Assembly: GCF_900215725.1 (NCBI RefSeq)
Contig: NZ_LT962469.1
Coordinates: 937,872-1,001,871, forward strand
Source: Ezakiella peruensis
Lineage (GTDB): Bacteria; Bacillota; Clostridia; Tissierellales; Peptoniphilaceae
Direction of reading: 5' to 3'
DNA: 64,000 bases
Part shown: in pieces, positions 19,337-28,252 of the stretch
How the letters are laid out: every line of letters starts with the position of its first letter
Numbering within the stretch: position 1 is the stretch's first letter
The notes under the pieces: model-generated
Seen by the model: the letters and a program-made list of their open reading frames with translations, nothing else
What the model was told of the DNA's origin: nothing
Database searches by the model: none
Translations under genes and position numbers: made by a program

Positions 19337-20440
19337 TTAATCAATATTTACAGATCCAAAAGAAGATTCTACATTTATTATGAGACTTGTCTCATCATCT
19401 ACATAATCATCCGTATAGGCAATAATTTTATTACCTATCTCTTCGAATCTGGTAAACCTATAGCCGAAAAACTCTCTGGAATTCGATCTCTTCTTCCTCC
19501 TACCTATGAGTTTAACTGGCTTGTCAAGCCCGTCTAAGCCTAAGTTAATACTGCCAGAAACAACTTCAATGTCGATCTTTTCAGCTGAGTTTCTAATGTC
19601 ATCAATTTCAACTTTACCCGAAACCGTCTCTAAGTAGGAGTTTTTATAATCGATTTCATCTGCAACAACCTTGCCAGAAACTGTGCTTGCATTTAAATTT
19701 GTACCGGAAATATTGTCTATTTCAACCTTGCCAGAAACTGCTTCGATATTTGCCTTGTCCATCTTGGAGTTTTTAACCATAACCTTGCCAGAAACTGCTT
19801 CTATATCTGCTTCATCCGCATTTAATCCTTCAGCCTCTATGCAGCCGGAAACATTTTCTAATTTGATTTCTTCAAAATTCCTCTTTGGCAGGGTCAACCT
19901 TATATCAGAAATGTAGGAGTCGGCCTTGTATTTTTTAAACTTTGGTTTAACCTTTAGAGTGTCTCCTTCAAGGTAAATATCATAGTAATCATTTTTATTG
20001 TTCTTGTTGTCTCTTTCGTCGTATTTAATGTCGATTTCAACTTTTATTTGGTCTGACAAATCTGTGATTACATCTAATCTACCGCGTATGTTTTCAACAT
20101 CAATGCCTTTTACTTCACCATCCTCATTTAAGTCATGAGTATACTCTTGCCTGGTCCTAGCATTTAAATCTTCAAAGCAAGATCCTATATTTACGCTGAT
20201 GCCTTCCCACAGATTATCCAGATTTAATTTCTTAATGGCCTCTTCGGTCTTGGTGCCAATCTTTGAAATGGAATCTGTGACCTTGTCTACAAAGCTATCA
20301 TCAAAAACCTTGTTAGAAGATTTGCTTTTCTTTTCTTGACTCTTGTTTTCACCAATGGCGTCCAAGAGTTTTAAGGCTTCATCATTTGTAATCTTGCCAT
20401 CCTTTAGCATCTCTAGAATCATTTCTCTTTCTCTACTCAT
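19337..20440 (-). CDS. DUF4097-type protein with N-terminal SHOCT-like motif
   Basis: 367 residues with no signal peptide or membrane segment. Residues 6-28 form a short helical motif (ILEMLKDGKITNDEALKLL) shared with the end of the preceding gene product. From about residue 125 a beta-rich region repeats VSGKVEI-like units about every 20-25 residues, typical of DUF4097 (YvlB/LiaX-like) proteins, which have been linked to envelope stress responses in some Firmicutes. AAGGAGG precedes the ATG. It lies 13 nt after the DUF2089 gene. The exact role is unknown. Confidence 0.8.
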   Translation of the reverse strand: MSREREMILEMLKDGKITNDEALKLLDAIGENKSQEKKSKSSNKVFDDSFVDKVTDSISKIGTKTEEAIKKLNLDNLWEGISVNIGSCFEDLNARTRQEYTHDLNEDGEVKGIDVENIRGRLDVITDLSDQIKVEIDIKYDERDNKNNKNDYYDIYLEGDTLKVKPKFKKYKADSYISDIRLTLPKRNFEEIKLENVSGCIEAEGLNADEADIEAVSGKVMVKNSKMDKANIEAVSGKVEIDNISGTNLNASTVSGKVVADEIDYKNSYLETVSGKVEIDDIRNSAEKIDIEVVSGSINLGLDGLDKPVKLIGRRKKRSNSREFFGYRFTRFEEIGNKIIAYTDDYVDDETSLIINVESSFGSVNID

Positions 20441-20453
20441 AAGAACCTCCTTT

Positions 20454-20816
20454 TTATTTATATTCTTTTAAAAGTTCAGTGGCTTCTTCAGGGCTAATCT
20501 CCCCTTCATTAAGCCTGTTTAAGATATCTATCCTAGACTCTTCTTTGCCTACATCGTGACCAAGAGATTTAATTACACCATCCAGTTTATTCCTAACCGT
20601 TGGATAGGATATGCCCAATTCCTTCTCAATCTCTTTGATTGACCCCCTCTTCATTACAAAAATTTCTATAAAATCTTTTTCCTCTTGGCTGAGCTTTGAA
20701 AACTTATCTTCTTCAAAGTCGCCTTTAATAGTTGTCCCGCAATTCTCGCAGGAGACCTCTTTGATAATTAAAGATCCTCCGCAAACCGGACAGGATGATA
20801 ATTTTTTATTTGCCAT
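20454..20816 (-). CDS. DUF2089-type zinc-ribbon helix-turn-helix protein
   Basis: 120 residues. Two Cys-x2-Cys pairs at about residues 9-12 and 23-26 make a zinc ribbon, followed by a helix-turn-helix around residues 66-90 (KEIEKELGISYPTVRNKL) and a C-terminal ILNRLNEGEISPEEATELL motif. This fits DUF2089-type regulators that are often encoded with DUF4097 proteins. The start has its own promoter 17 nt upstream. It probably controls the DUF4097 gene and itself, by inference. Confidence 0.85.
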   Translation of the reverse strand: MANKKLSSCPVCGGSLIIKEVSCENCGTTIKGDFEEDKFSKLSQEEKDFIEIFVMKRGSIKEIEKELGISYPTVRNKLDGVIKSLGHDVGKEESRIDILNRLNEGEISPEEATELLKEYK

Positions 20817-20833
20817 ATGATCACCTCAAGTAT

Positions 20834-20862
20834 ATTTTAACACCTCTTTTAATATTTGTCAA
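20834..20862 (-). promoter_or_regulatory. Promoter of the DUF2089-DUF4097 operon
   Basis: TTGACA at 20857-20862, 17-bp spacer, TAAAAT at 20834-20839; the ATG is about 17 nt downstream. Confidence 0.75.
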
Positions 20863-20957
20863 TAATATTAAGATTAAAATTAATAAAATTAATTTAATAA
20901 TTAATATTTTTAAAATTTCGTTTGAAAATTTGCTCTATCACTTTTTATCTTATAGGT

Positions 20958-20986
20958 TTGATAAAATTATTTAATAATGCTATAAT
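20958..20986 (+). promoter_or_regulatory. Promoter of the pst operon
   Basis: TTGATA at 20958-20963, 17-bp spacer, TATAAT at 20981-20986. A Pho box is not obvious. Confidence 0.65.
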
Positions 20987-21025
20987 ATCAAATGAACATT
21001 TTTATTTTTTAAGGAGGAAATATTA

Positions 21026-21913
21026 ATGAAAAAAACATTAGCAATTATTATTGCAGCCCTACTTTTATTCGTAGGATGCACCAAGCCTGCTGATTCAGGC
21101 GAAAAAGCATCTGATGCAAGTGGCGAATTATCATTCGCAGGTTCATCAACACTCGGACCTGTAGTATCAGCAGTCACAGATGACTTCAAATCAAATTACA
21201 AAACTTGGAAAGAATACGACAATAGCCTAGCAGACAAACCTGTTGTAGTAAATGTGTCAACTGGCGGTTCAGGTGCTGGTATTAAAGCTATCCAAGAGAA
21301 AACTGCAGACTTTGGTATGCTTGCTCGCGACTTAAAAGACAGCGAAAAAGAAATTGAAAATTTGGTTGTAAATAAAATCGGTATCGACGCTCTTACAATT
21401 TCTGTTAACCCAGAAAACCCAATTTGCAATTTGGTTGATGATCTTTCAAGCGAAGAAATCAAAAAATTCTTCTCAGGCGAATACAAAAAATGGTCAGACT
21501 TTGACCCAAGCCTACCTGATGAAGAAATCGTTGTGGTTGCTAGAGACTTAGGCGGCGGAGCCCACCAAGTTTTCCAAAAAGTTATCATGGGTGAAACACC
21601 AGTTCGCGAAGACGTTATCCAAGCCCCATCAATGGGTGCCCTAGTTCAAAAAGTTATTGAAAACAAGAACGCTATCGGCTATGCATCATTTGGTGTATCA
21701 AACCAAAACGAAGGTAAACTATTCCCTATCAAGGTTAATGGCGTTGCAGCAACTGAAGAAACAATCTTAAATGGTTCATATATCATTTCAAGACCACTAA
21801 TTATTGTTCACGACGGAGAATTAAAAGGTGAAGCAAAAGCTTTTATGGATTATTTAAAATCAGATAAGGGCGAAGCTATCCTTCACGACCTAGGATTTGT
21901 TCCTGTAAAATAG
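21026..21913 (+). CDS. pstS: Phosphate ABC transporter substrate-binding lipoprotein
   Basis: 295 residues. N-terminal signal with lipobox LLFVGC, so the protein is a lipoprotein anchored at Cys18. The mature part has the SSTLGPV phosphate-loop near residue 39 and the GGSGAG segment that caps the site. First gene of pstSCAB; AAGGAGG precedes the start. The operon has no phoU in the window. Confidence 0.96.
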   Translation: MKKTLAIIIAALLLFVGCTKPADSGEKASDASGELSFAGSSTLGPVVSAVTDDFKSNYKTWKEYDNSLADKPVVVNVSTGGSGAGIKAIQEKTADFGMLARDLKDSEKEIENLVVNKIGIDALTISVNPENPICNLVDDLSSEEIKKFFSGEYKKWSDFDPSLPDEEIVVVARDLGGGAHQVFQKVIMGETPVREDVIQAPSMGALVQKVIENKNAIGYASFGVSNQNEGKLFPIKVNGVAATEETILNGSYIISRPLIIVHDGELKGEAKAFMDYLKSDKGEAILHDLGFVPVK

Positions 21914-21932
21914 TTTTAAAGGAGGTAAAGAT

Positions 21933-22793
21933 ATGAAGAAGAACGATAAATTTTTTAAAGGTATTCTCTCTGTCTTTACCTTTTTTTCTATTTCTTTATT
22001 GTTTTTAGTTTTGATTTTTATAATTATAGAAAGTTTACCATTTTTTAAAAATCATTCCATAATTGAATTTATTTCAGGAAAGACTTGGCGACGAGGAGTT
22101 GAATTAGAGCTTGGCCTCTTGCCAATCATCTTGGCCAGCGCCTACACATCTTTTCTTGCAATATTATTTGCCACACCAATTTCCCTAGGGCTTAGCTTGC
22201 TTATAGTCGGCTATGTCCCTGGCAAGTACAAGAAATACATAAATAATTTATTAAATATCCTGGCTGGAGTTCCGTCAGTTATTTACGGATTTTTAGGCTT
22301 AACCGTTATAGTCAAAATTTTTGAAGATAAATTTAATTTAGCTACTGGCGAGTCTGTTCTGGCTGGCGGCATCCTCTTGGCCCTGATGATTATCCCCTAT
22401 ATAACTTCAGTCACCTTTGATAAGATGGAAGAGTCTTATCAAAAATACAATGAAATCTACAAGTCACTCGGACTAAGCAAGGACTTTTTCTTAAGGAAAA
22501 TCATTATTAAGGATGCCCTTAAAAATATTATCGCAGGCATAATCCTTGGGCTGGGTAGAGCCTTTGGTGAAACTATGGCCGTTATGATGGTAATTGGCAA
22601 CGCGCCAATTATGCCGACACTATTGAGCAAGGGGCAAACCATTCCTTCGCTCATTGCCCTAGAGATGGGTATGGTCGAACTAAACAGCATGCACTACCAC
22701 AGCCTCTACGCTGCTGGCCTAGTCCTAATGCTTATAACAATACTTACAAATATTTTATTTTCCTTTATAGTTACTAAGGGGGACCAAAGATGA
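21933..22793 (+). CDS. pstC: Phosphate ABC transporter permease PstC
   Basis: 286 residues, six membrane segments, and the EAA-type loop around GLGRAFGETMAV near residue 210. The 3' end overlaps pstA by 4 nt (ATGA). Forms the membrane channel with PstA for phosphate uptake. Confidence 0.95.
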   Translation: MKKNDKFFKGILSVFTFFSISLLFLVLIFIIIESLPFFKNHSIIEFISGKTWRRGVELELGLLPIILASAYTSFLAILFATPISLGLSLLIVGYVPGKYKKYINNLLNILAGVPSVIYGFLGLTVIVKIFEDKFNLATGESVLAGGILLALMIIPYITSVTFDKMEESYQKYNEIYKSLGLSKDFFLRKIIIKDALKNIIAGIILGLGRAFGETMAVMMVIGNAPIMPTLLSKGQTIPSLIALEMGMVELNSMHYHSLYAAGLVLMLITILTNILFSFIVTKGDQR

Positions 22794-23620
22794 GAAAGTT
22801 TAAAGATACAATTTTTAAGGTCCTACTTTTTATAAATTTATTGATATTTGCATCTATACTTATCGCCCTCTTCTCTAAATTAATTAAAGAAGGGGCACAT
22901 GTCCTATCTTGGGATTTTCTCTTTGGAAGCCCATCTGGCCTGCCTCCAGGAAAGGAAGGCGGCATTTGGCCAGCCATAATAGGTTCGCTTATAACATTTT
23001 TCTTGTCGTCCTTTATTTCATCAATTCTAGCTTTGATGACGGCAATTTATATTGTCTTTTACCTAAAGGAAGGCAGAACTAAAAATATTTTAAGAATTAT
23101 AATCCAATGCATATCAGGTATTCCATCAATTGTCCTAGGACTCTTTGGATATACCTTACTCGTATACAAGCTAAGACTAGGCAGGTCAGTATTATCTGCA
23201 TCTGCAACTTTAGCGGTAATGATCTTTCCCTTTATGGAAATAAGGATGGAGAAATTATTTATAAATTACGACTATGATAAATTAGAAACTGCTCTCTCAC
23301 TAGGAATTGACAAAGGCTTTGTAATTAGACATATAGTTTTAAAGGGCCTAAGAAATAAAATTATCCAAACCGTTACACTCGGTGGGAGCTTGGCTATTGG
23401 TGCCACAGCTCCAATAATGCTCACAGGAGCTGTTATCCACACTGGCATACCAAGCGGGCTATTTAAACCCTTTATGGCCCTGCCTTACCACTTATATATT
23501 TTAATTAACGAAGGCATTTCAACCACCATGGGCTACGGGACAGCCCTCGTCCTTATGATAATCCTACTTATCATAAACACATTCTCTCTTTTGATAGGAG
23601 GTAAAGATGACAATTATTAG
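22790..23620 (+). CDS. pstA: Phosphate ABC transporter permease PstA
   Basis: 276 residues, about six membrane helices, cytoplasmic loop GGSLAIGATAPIMLTG near residue 200. The start ATG overlaps pstC by 4 nt and the 3' end overlaps pstB by 14 nt, so translation is coupled. Confidence 0.95.
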   Translation: MRKFKDTIFKVLLFINLLIFASILIALFSKLIKEGAHVLSWDFLFGSPSGLPPGKEGGIWPAIIGSLITFFLSSFISSILALMTAIYIVFYLKEGRTKNILRIIIQCISGIPSIVLGLFGYTLLVYKLRLGRSVLSASATLAVMIFPFMEIRMEKLFINYDYDKLETALSLGIDKGFVIRHIVLKGLRNKIIQTVTLGGSLAIGATAPIMLTGAVIHTGIPSGLFKPFMALPYHLYILINEGISTTMGYGTALVLMIILLIINTFSLLIGGKDDNY

Positions 23621-24338
23621 CACAAAAGATTTGAACATTTACTATGGTGACAATCATGTTGTCAAGAATGTAAATATAGATTTTGCAGAAAATAAAATAA
23701 CATCTATAATTGGGCCATCGGGTTGTGGTAAAACTACATTTTTGGTTACCTTAAATAAGATTATTGAAGAGCGTGGCGGATCCTATACGGGCGAAATTTT
23801 TTATATGGATAAAAATATAAATTCCTACGATATAAATGACCTAAGAAAACAAATTGGCATGGTCTTTCAAAAGCCAACACCCTTTCCTTTATCTATCAAA
23901 GGCAATGTGGAACTCGCCCTCAAATATCATAATATGAATTATAAAGATGCGGCTATTGAAGCTATAAAAAAAGTTAGTCTCTATGATGAAGTCGCCAACG
24001 ACCTAGACAAATCGGCCTTTGAACTTTCTGGCGGCCAACAGCAAAGGCTGTCTATAGCTAGAAGCATAGCCATCAAGCCCAAAGTCCTTTTACTTGATGA
24101 ACCCTGCTCTAGTTTAGACATACGAAACACAGAAAAAATCGAAAGACTCTTGGTCAATCTCAAGGACGAAATCACTATAATAATCGTTACCCACAACCTC
24201 CAGCAAGCAAAGAGGATTTCGGATAACACACTCTTTATGTTAAACGGAGAATTAATTGAGTGGGGACCGACAAATCAAATATTTGAAAACCCAAAAGACA
24301 AACGCACAGAAGATTATGTAGCTGGCTTATTTGGATAA
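23607..24338 (+). CDS. pstB: Phosphate ABC transporter ATPase PstB
   Basis: 243 residues. Walker A GPSGCGKTT, Q-loop VFQKPTPFP (typical for PstB), signature ELSGGQQQRL and Walker B LLLDEP are present. It energises phosphate import through PstCA. A strong bidirectional hairpin follows, ending the operon. The expected phosphate regulator phoU is not adjacent. Confidence 0.96.
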   Translation: MTIISTKDLNIYYGDNHVVKNVNIDFAENKITSIIGPSGCGKTTFLVTLNKIIEERGGSYTGEIFYMDKNINSYDINDLRKQIGMVFQKPTPFPLSIKGNVELALKYHNMNYKDAAIEAIKKVSLYDEVANDLDKSAFELSGGQQQRLSIARSIAIKPKVLLLDEPCSSLDIRNTEKIERLLVNLKDEITIIIVTHNLQQAKRISDNTLFMLNGELIEWGPTNQIFENPKDKRTEDYVAGLFG

Positions 24339-24359
24339 AAATTATATTTACACAAAAGA

Positions 24360-24394
24360 AAAACTGCTTTGATTTTTAATTTCAAAGCAGTTTT
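24360..24394. terminator. Bidirectional terminator between pstB and oppF
   Basis: Thirteen-bp stem AAAACTGCTTTGA with its complement, 9-nt loop, T-rich flanks on both strands; it serves the convergent pst and opp operons. Confidence 0.85.
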
Positions 24395-24415
24395 ATTTTT
24401 ATAAATAATAATTAA

Positions 24416-25366
24416 TTATACCAAGTGGCAAGCTACGAAGTGTCCTGGAGATACTTCTCTTATTTGTGGGTGTGGACCATCGCAAATGCCTTCTTTTCTA
24501 TTTTTACATCTTCCATAGAATACACATCTATCTGGTGGATCAATTGGAGAAGGTACATCGCCTTCAAGGATAATCCTATTTGCATGATAGTCATATTCAG
24601 GAACAGGTATAGCTGATAAGAGCGCCTGAGTATATGGATGCAAGGCATTTTCAAAGATCGCCTTGTAGTCTGCAAGTTCAACCATACGGCCCAAATACAT
24701 AACAGCAACCCTGTCCGACAAGTGTCTTACGACTGAAAGGTCATGAGATATAAATAGATAGGTAAGATCTTTGTCTTGTTGAATGTCTTGAAGTAGGTTC
24801 AAAACTTGAGCTTGAATAGAAACGTCAAGAGCAGATACTGGTTCGTCGAGGACGATAAATTCTGGCTTCATAACCAGGGCCCTTGCTATACCAATTCTTT
24901 GCCTTCTACCACCGTCAAGTTCATGAGGATATGAGTTCATTAATCTCTTTTCAAGACCAACTGTTTCCATCATTTCAAGAACTACTTCTTCAATTTCCTT
25001 TTTATCCTTGTAAATCTTGTTTACATACAAAGCATCAGCTATAAGATCAAAGGTATTTAATCTTGGGTTTAGTGATGAATATGGATCTTGGAAAACAATT
25101 TGCATTTCCCGTCTTAAGAGGCGCAAATCTTTTTTGCTGTGCCTATCCATAATGTTTTCGCCATTTAGGTAAATTTCACCTGAGGTTGGTTCGTGTAGTC
25201 TAATTATAGCACGGCCTGCAGTGGATTTACCGCATCCAGATTCACCAACCAGTCCTAAAGTTTCACCCTTATCGATATATAAGGACAAATCTTCAACAGC
25301 ATGTAAGAGACCTTTTTTAGTAGGAAAGTATTTTTTTAAATTTTTAACTTCAATAAAATGATCCAT
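24416..25366 (-). CDS. oppF: Oligopeptide ABC transporter ATPase OppF
   Basis: 316 residues from the ATG at 25366 (AAGGAGG lies at the oppD end). Walker A GESGCGKST, Walker B VLDEP, oligopeptide C-terminal Cys-containing domain with CVFYGRCKNR. The signature region reads LDGGRRQR, where the usual Leu-Ser-Gly-Gly is Leu-Asp-Gly-Gly, a mild departure worth noting. Works with OppD to power peptide import. Last gene of the operon. Confidence 0.93.
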   Translation of the reverse strand: MDHFIEVKNLKKYFPTKKGLLHAVEDLSLYIDKGETLGLVGESGCGKSTAGRAIIRLHEPTSGEIYLNGENIMDRHSKKDLRLLRREMQIVFQDPYSSLNPRLNTFDLIADALYVNKIYKDKKEIEEVVLEMMETVGLEKRLMNSYPHELDGGRRQRIGIARALVMKPEFIVLDEPVSALDVSIQAQVLNLLQDIQQDKDLTYLFISHDLSVVRHLSDRVAVMYLGRMVELADYKAIFENALHPYTQALLSAIPVPEYDYHANRIILEGDVPSPIDPPDRCVFYGRCKNRKEGICDGPHPQIREVSPGHFVACHLV

Positions 25367-25367
25367 A

Positions 25368-26363
25368 TTATACCTCCTTATCTTCGGCCTTATCCGAATT
25401 TTCAAACAAGAAACACTTTACAAAGTGGTCTTCTTCGACTTCGTACATCTTCGGATCCTGTGTCTTACATTTTTCCATGCAATGTGTGCATCTTGGGTGG
25501 AATTTGCATCCTTTTGGCAAATCAGTTGGGTCAGGTGTGGCACCTGGAATAACTGCAAGTCTTTCAACATCATCAGTTAAGCTTGGAATTGATTCGAACA
25601 AACCAATTGTATATGGATGCAATTTATTTGTGTAAATATCTTTTGTTGATCCGCTTTCTACAACTTCACCAGCGTAGACAACATCAACCCTATCTGCGAT
25701 TTCAGCTATAACTCCTAAGTCGTGAGTAATCATAATAATCGAAGTGTTAAACTTTCTCTTGAGGTCCTTCATAAGTTCCAATACTTGGGCTTGAATAGTA
25801 ACGTCAAGAGCTGTTGTAGGTTCGTCAGCTATTATGATTTCAGGATTACAAGCAAGGGCCATAGCGATAACTATCCTTTGTTTCATACCACCTGATAATT
25901 GGTGAGGATAGTCGTTTACACGCTCTGGTCTAATGCCAACGAGTTCTAGCATTTCAAGAACTCTTTTATCTTGGTCTTTTTTATTTAGATCGGTGTGAAG
26001 TTCAATAACTTCCTTGATTTGATCACCAATTGTCATAACAGGGTTTAGAGATGTCATAGGGTCTTGGAAGATCATGGAGATTTTTTTACCACGAATCGCC
26101 CTCATTTCTTTGCCCTTTTTCTTTAGTACATCTTCTCCTTCAAATTCAACAAAACCATCTGTAATTACTCCGGGTGGATCTGGAATCAAGTTTAGTATTG
26201 ATAAAGCTGTTGTAGTTTTGCCAGCCCCAGTCTCTCCAACAAGACCCAAAGTTTCTGATCTATTTAGCGATAAATTCATATTGTTTACTGCTTTAACTAT
26301 TCCTGAGTCGGTATGAAATTCAACGCATAGATTTCTTATATTTAATAAATCTCCTTTTTGCAT
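25368..26363 (-). CDS. oppD: Oligopeptide ABC transporter ATPase OppD
   Basis: 331 residues. Walker A GETGAGKTT, signature QLSGGMKQR, Walker B IIADEP, and the C-terminal peptide-transporter domain with CKFHPRCTHC Cys ligands. Stop codon lies 1 nt before the oppF start. AGGAGG precedes the ATG. Confidence 0.96.
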   Translation of the reverse strand: MQKGDLLNIRNLCVEFHTDSGIVKAVNNMNLSLNRSETLGLVGETGAGKTTTALSILNLIPDPPGVITDGFVEFEGEDVLKKKGKEMRAIRGKKISMIFQDPMTSLNPVMTIGDQIKEVIELHTDLNKKDQDKRVLEMLELVGIRPERVNDYPHQLSGGMKQRIVIAMALACNPEIIIADEPTTALDVTIQAQVLELMKDLKRKFNTSIIMITHDLGVIAEIADRVDVVYAGEVVESGSTKDIYTNKLHPYTIGLFESIPSLTDDVERLAVIPGATPDPTDLPKGCKFHPRCTHCMEKCKTQDPKMYEVEEDHFVKCFLFENSDKAEDKEV

Positions 26364-26372
26364 AATTCCCTC

Positions 26373-27251
26373 CTATCTCTTAAGCTTAGGATCAAGAGCA
26401 TCTCTTAAACCATCGCCCATAACATTTAAAGCAAAAATTGTAATTACAATTGCAAGTCCTGGAAATACCGTGATGTGTGGGTAGTGCATGATGTATGTTC
26501 TACCATCAGAAAGCATTGCGCCCCATTCAGGTGTTGGAGGTTCTAGCCCCAAACCTATAAATGATAGACCTGCAGCATTGATAATTGCATAAGCAACACC
26601 AAGTGTAGCTTGAACTATAATAGGAGCCATACAGTTAGGGATTATGTGTTTAAAAATAATTCTAAAATCTGTAGAACCATTAGCTTTTGCAGCTTCTACA
26701 AATTCATTATCCTTGATTGTTAAAACTGATGACCTAACAATTCTTGCATAAGCAGGAACGGATGCAATACCAACAGCAATCATAAGGTTGCCAAGGCCTG
26801 TGCCAAGTGCAGCCATAATTGCAATTGCAAGCAAAATATCAGGAATAGCTTGTAGGATATCTATAAATCTCATAATGAGTGTATCGACCTTGCCTCCATA
26901 ATAACCTGTTATAGCACCCATAGTTACCCCAAATACCAGTGCAATCGAAACAGAAATAAAACCAACCTTTAATGAAATTCTGGAACCGTAAACTACACGA
27001 GAGAAGATATCACGACCAAGGTGGTCTGTTCCAAAAATAAATTCACTGTTCGGTGTAACAAAAGGATCAGCCACGATTTCATTGTATTTAAATGGTGCAA
27101 TTACATCTGCAAATATAGCGCTTAAAATCAATATTACTAGGATTACAAGACCAACCATAGAAAGTTTGTTCCTTGACATCCTCTTCATAACTTCGCTAAG
27201 ACCAGTTTGGCGTCTAGATTTTTCTTTTTTAACTTTATTTTCTTTAGCCAT
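26373..27251 (-). CDS. oppC: Oligopeptide ABC transporter permease OppC
   Basis: 292 residues from the ATG at 27251 with GGTGAT just upstream; an earlier ATG 9 nt before is less likely. N-terminal basic tail, about six membrane helices, and the FIGLGLEPPTPEWG region typical of DppC/OppC. The oppB stop overlaps the ribosome site. Confidence 0.94.
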   Translation of the reverse strand: MAKENKVKKEKSRRQTGLSEVMKRMSRNKLSMVGLVILVILILSAIFADVIAPFKYNEIVADPFVTPNSEFIFGTDHLGRDIFSRVVYGSRISLKVGFISVSIALVFGVTMGAITGYYGGKVDTLIMRFIDILQAIPDILLAIAIMAALGTGLGNLMIAVGIASVPAYARIVRSSVLTIKDNEFVEAAKANGSTDFRIIFKHIIPNCMAPIIVQATLGVAYAIINAAGLSFIGLGLEPPTPEWGAMLSDGRTYIMHYPHITVFPGLAIVITIFALNVMGDGLRDALDPKLKR

Positions 27252-27260
27252 AATTATCAC

Positions 27261-28190
27261 CTACACATATTGACTCTTAACACGTGGATCGATGAAGGTA
27301 TATAGAATATCAACGATCAAATTAACAAAAGCAAAGGTAATAGCTACAAAAAGTACGCAGCCCATAACCATTGGCATATCACGTTTATTAATTGAGTCAA
27401 CCATTAAACGACCAATTCCTGGTATCGAAAAGATAACTTCTGTCATTAGAGCTCCGCCCATCAACTGACCAAATTGTGTACCAATAACTGTAGTGATTGG
27501 TATTAAAGCATTGGCAAGAGCGTGTTTTTTTCTGATAACCTTGTCTTCTTGGCCTTTAGCTTTAGCAGTTCTTATATAGTCTTGTCTAATAACTTCAAGC
27601 ATGGAGCTTCTGGTTTGTCTGGTAATAACACTAACAGATTGTGCGCCAAGAGCAACTGCTGGAAGTATCCATTGTTTTGGTGTGTCAAATCCAGACGCTG
27701 GTAGCCAGCCGAGTTTTACAGAAAACAACATTATAAGCAAGAGCCCCAGCCAGAATACCGGCATAGAAATCCCTATGAGGGCAAAAATCATTGTTATGTT
27801 ATCAAAAATACTATATTGTTTGACAGCCGAGATAATTCCAATAGGAATACCTAGAATTACTGCAAAAGTAATAGCTAAAAATGCAAGTCTAATAGTTGCG
27901 CCAGCACGACTTTGAATTTCTTTTACTACTGGCACCCTAGTAATATAACTTCTTCCTAAATCTCCCTTAAGTACCATATTTTTTAGATATCTTCCATATT
28001 GTACAAAAAACGGATCATCCAAACCCAATTCTGCTCTTAAATCCTTAACTTGTTGTTCTGTTGCAGATGGACCTAAAACGTTTCTCGCCGGATCACCAGG
28101 CGTTACATACAATAACCAGAAAACAAATAAACTTACAAGTAGAATAACGGGAATAAGATACAATAATCTTTTTAAAATATATTTTGCCAT
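27261..28190 (-). CDS. oppB: Oligopeptide ABC transporter permease OppB
   Basis: 309 residues, six membrane segments, ASSMLEVIRQDYIRTAKAKG loop characteristic of OppB/DppB. AGGAGG precedes the start. It forms the peptide channel with OppC. Confidence 0.95.
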   Translation of the reverse strand: MAKYILKRLLYLIPVILLVSLFVFWLLYVTPGDPARNVLGPSATEQQVKDLRAELGLDDPFFVQYGRYLKNMVLKGDLGRSYITRVPVVKEIQSRAGATIRLAFLAITFAVILGIPIGIISAVKQYSIFDNITMIFALIGISMPVFWLGLLLIMLFSVKLGWLPASGFDTPKQWILPAVALGAQSVSVITRQTRSSMLEVIRQDYIRTAKAKGQEDKVIRKKHALANALIPITTVIGTQFGQLMGGALMTEVIFSIPGIGRLMVDSINKRDMPMVMGCVLFVAITFAFVNLIVDILYTFIDPRVKSQYV

Positions 28191-28213
28191 TTGTACCTCC
28201 TAATATTAAAGAA

Positions 28214-28238
28214 AAGGCCACTAAATTGAAGTGGCCTT
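28214..28238 (-). terminator. Hairpin between oppA and oppB
   Basis: Eight-bp stem AAGGCCAC/GTGGCCTT with a nine-nt loop, then TTTTCTTT on the minus strand. A leaky terminator here would give more oppA than oppBCDF, as is common for binding-protein genes. Confidence 0.65.
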
Positions 28239-28252
28239 ATTCAATTTAATAA

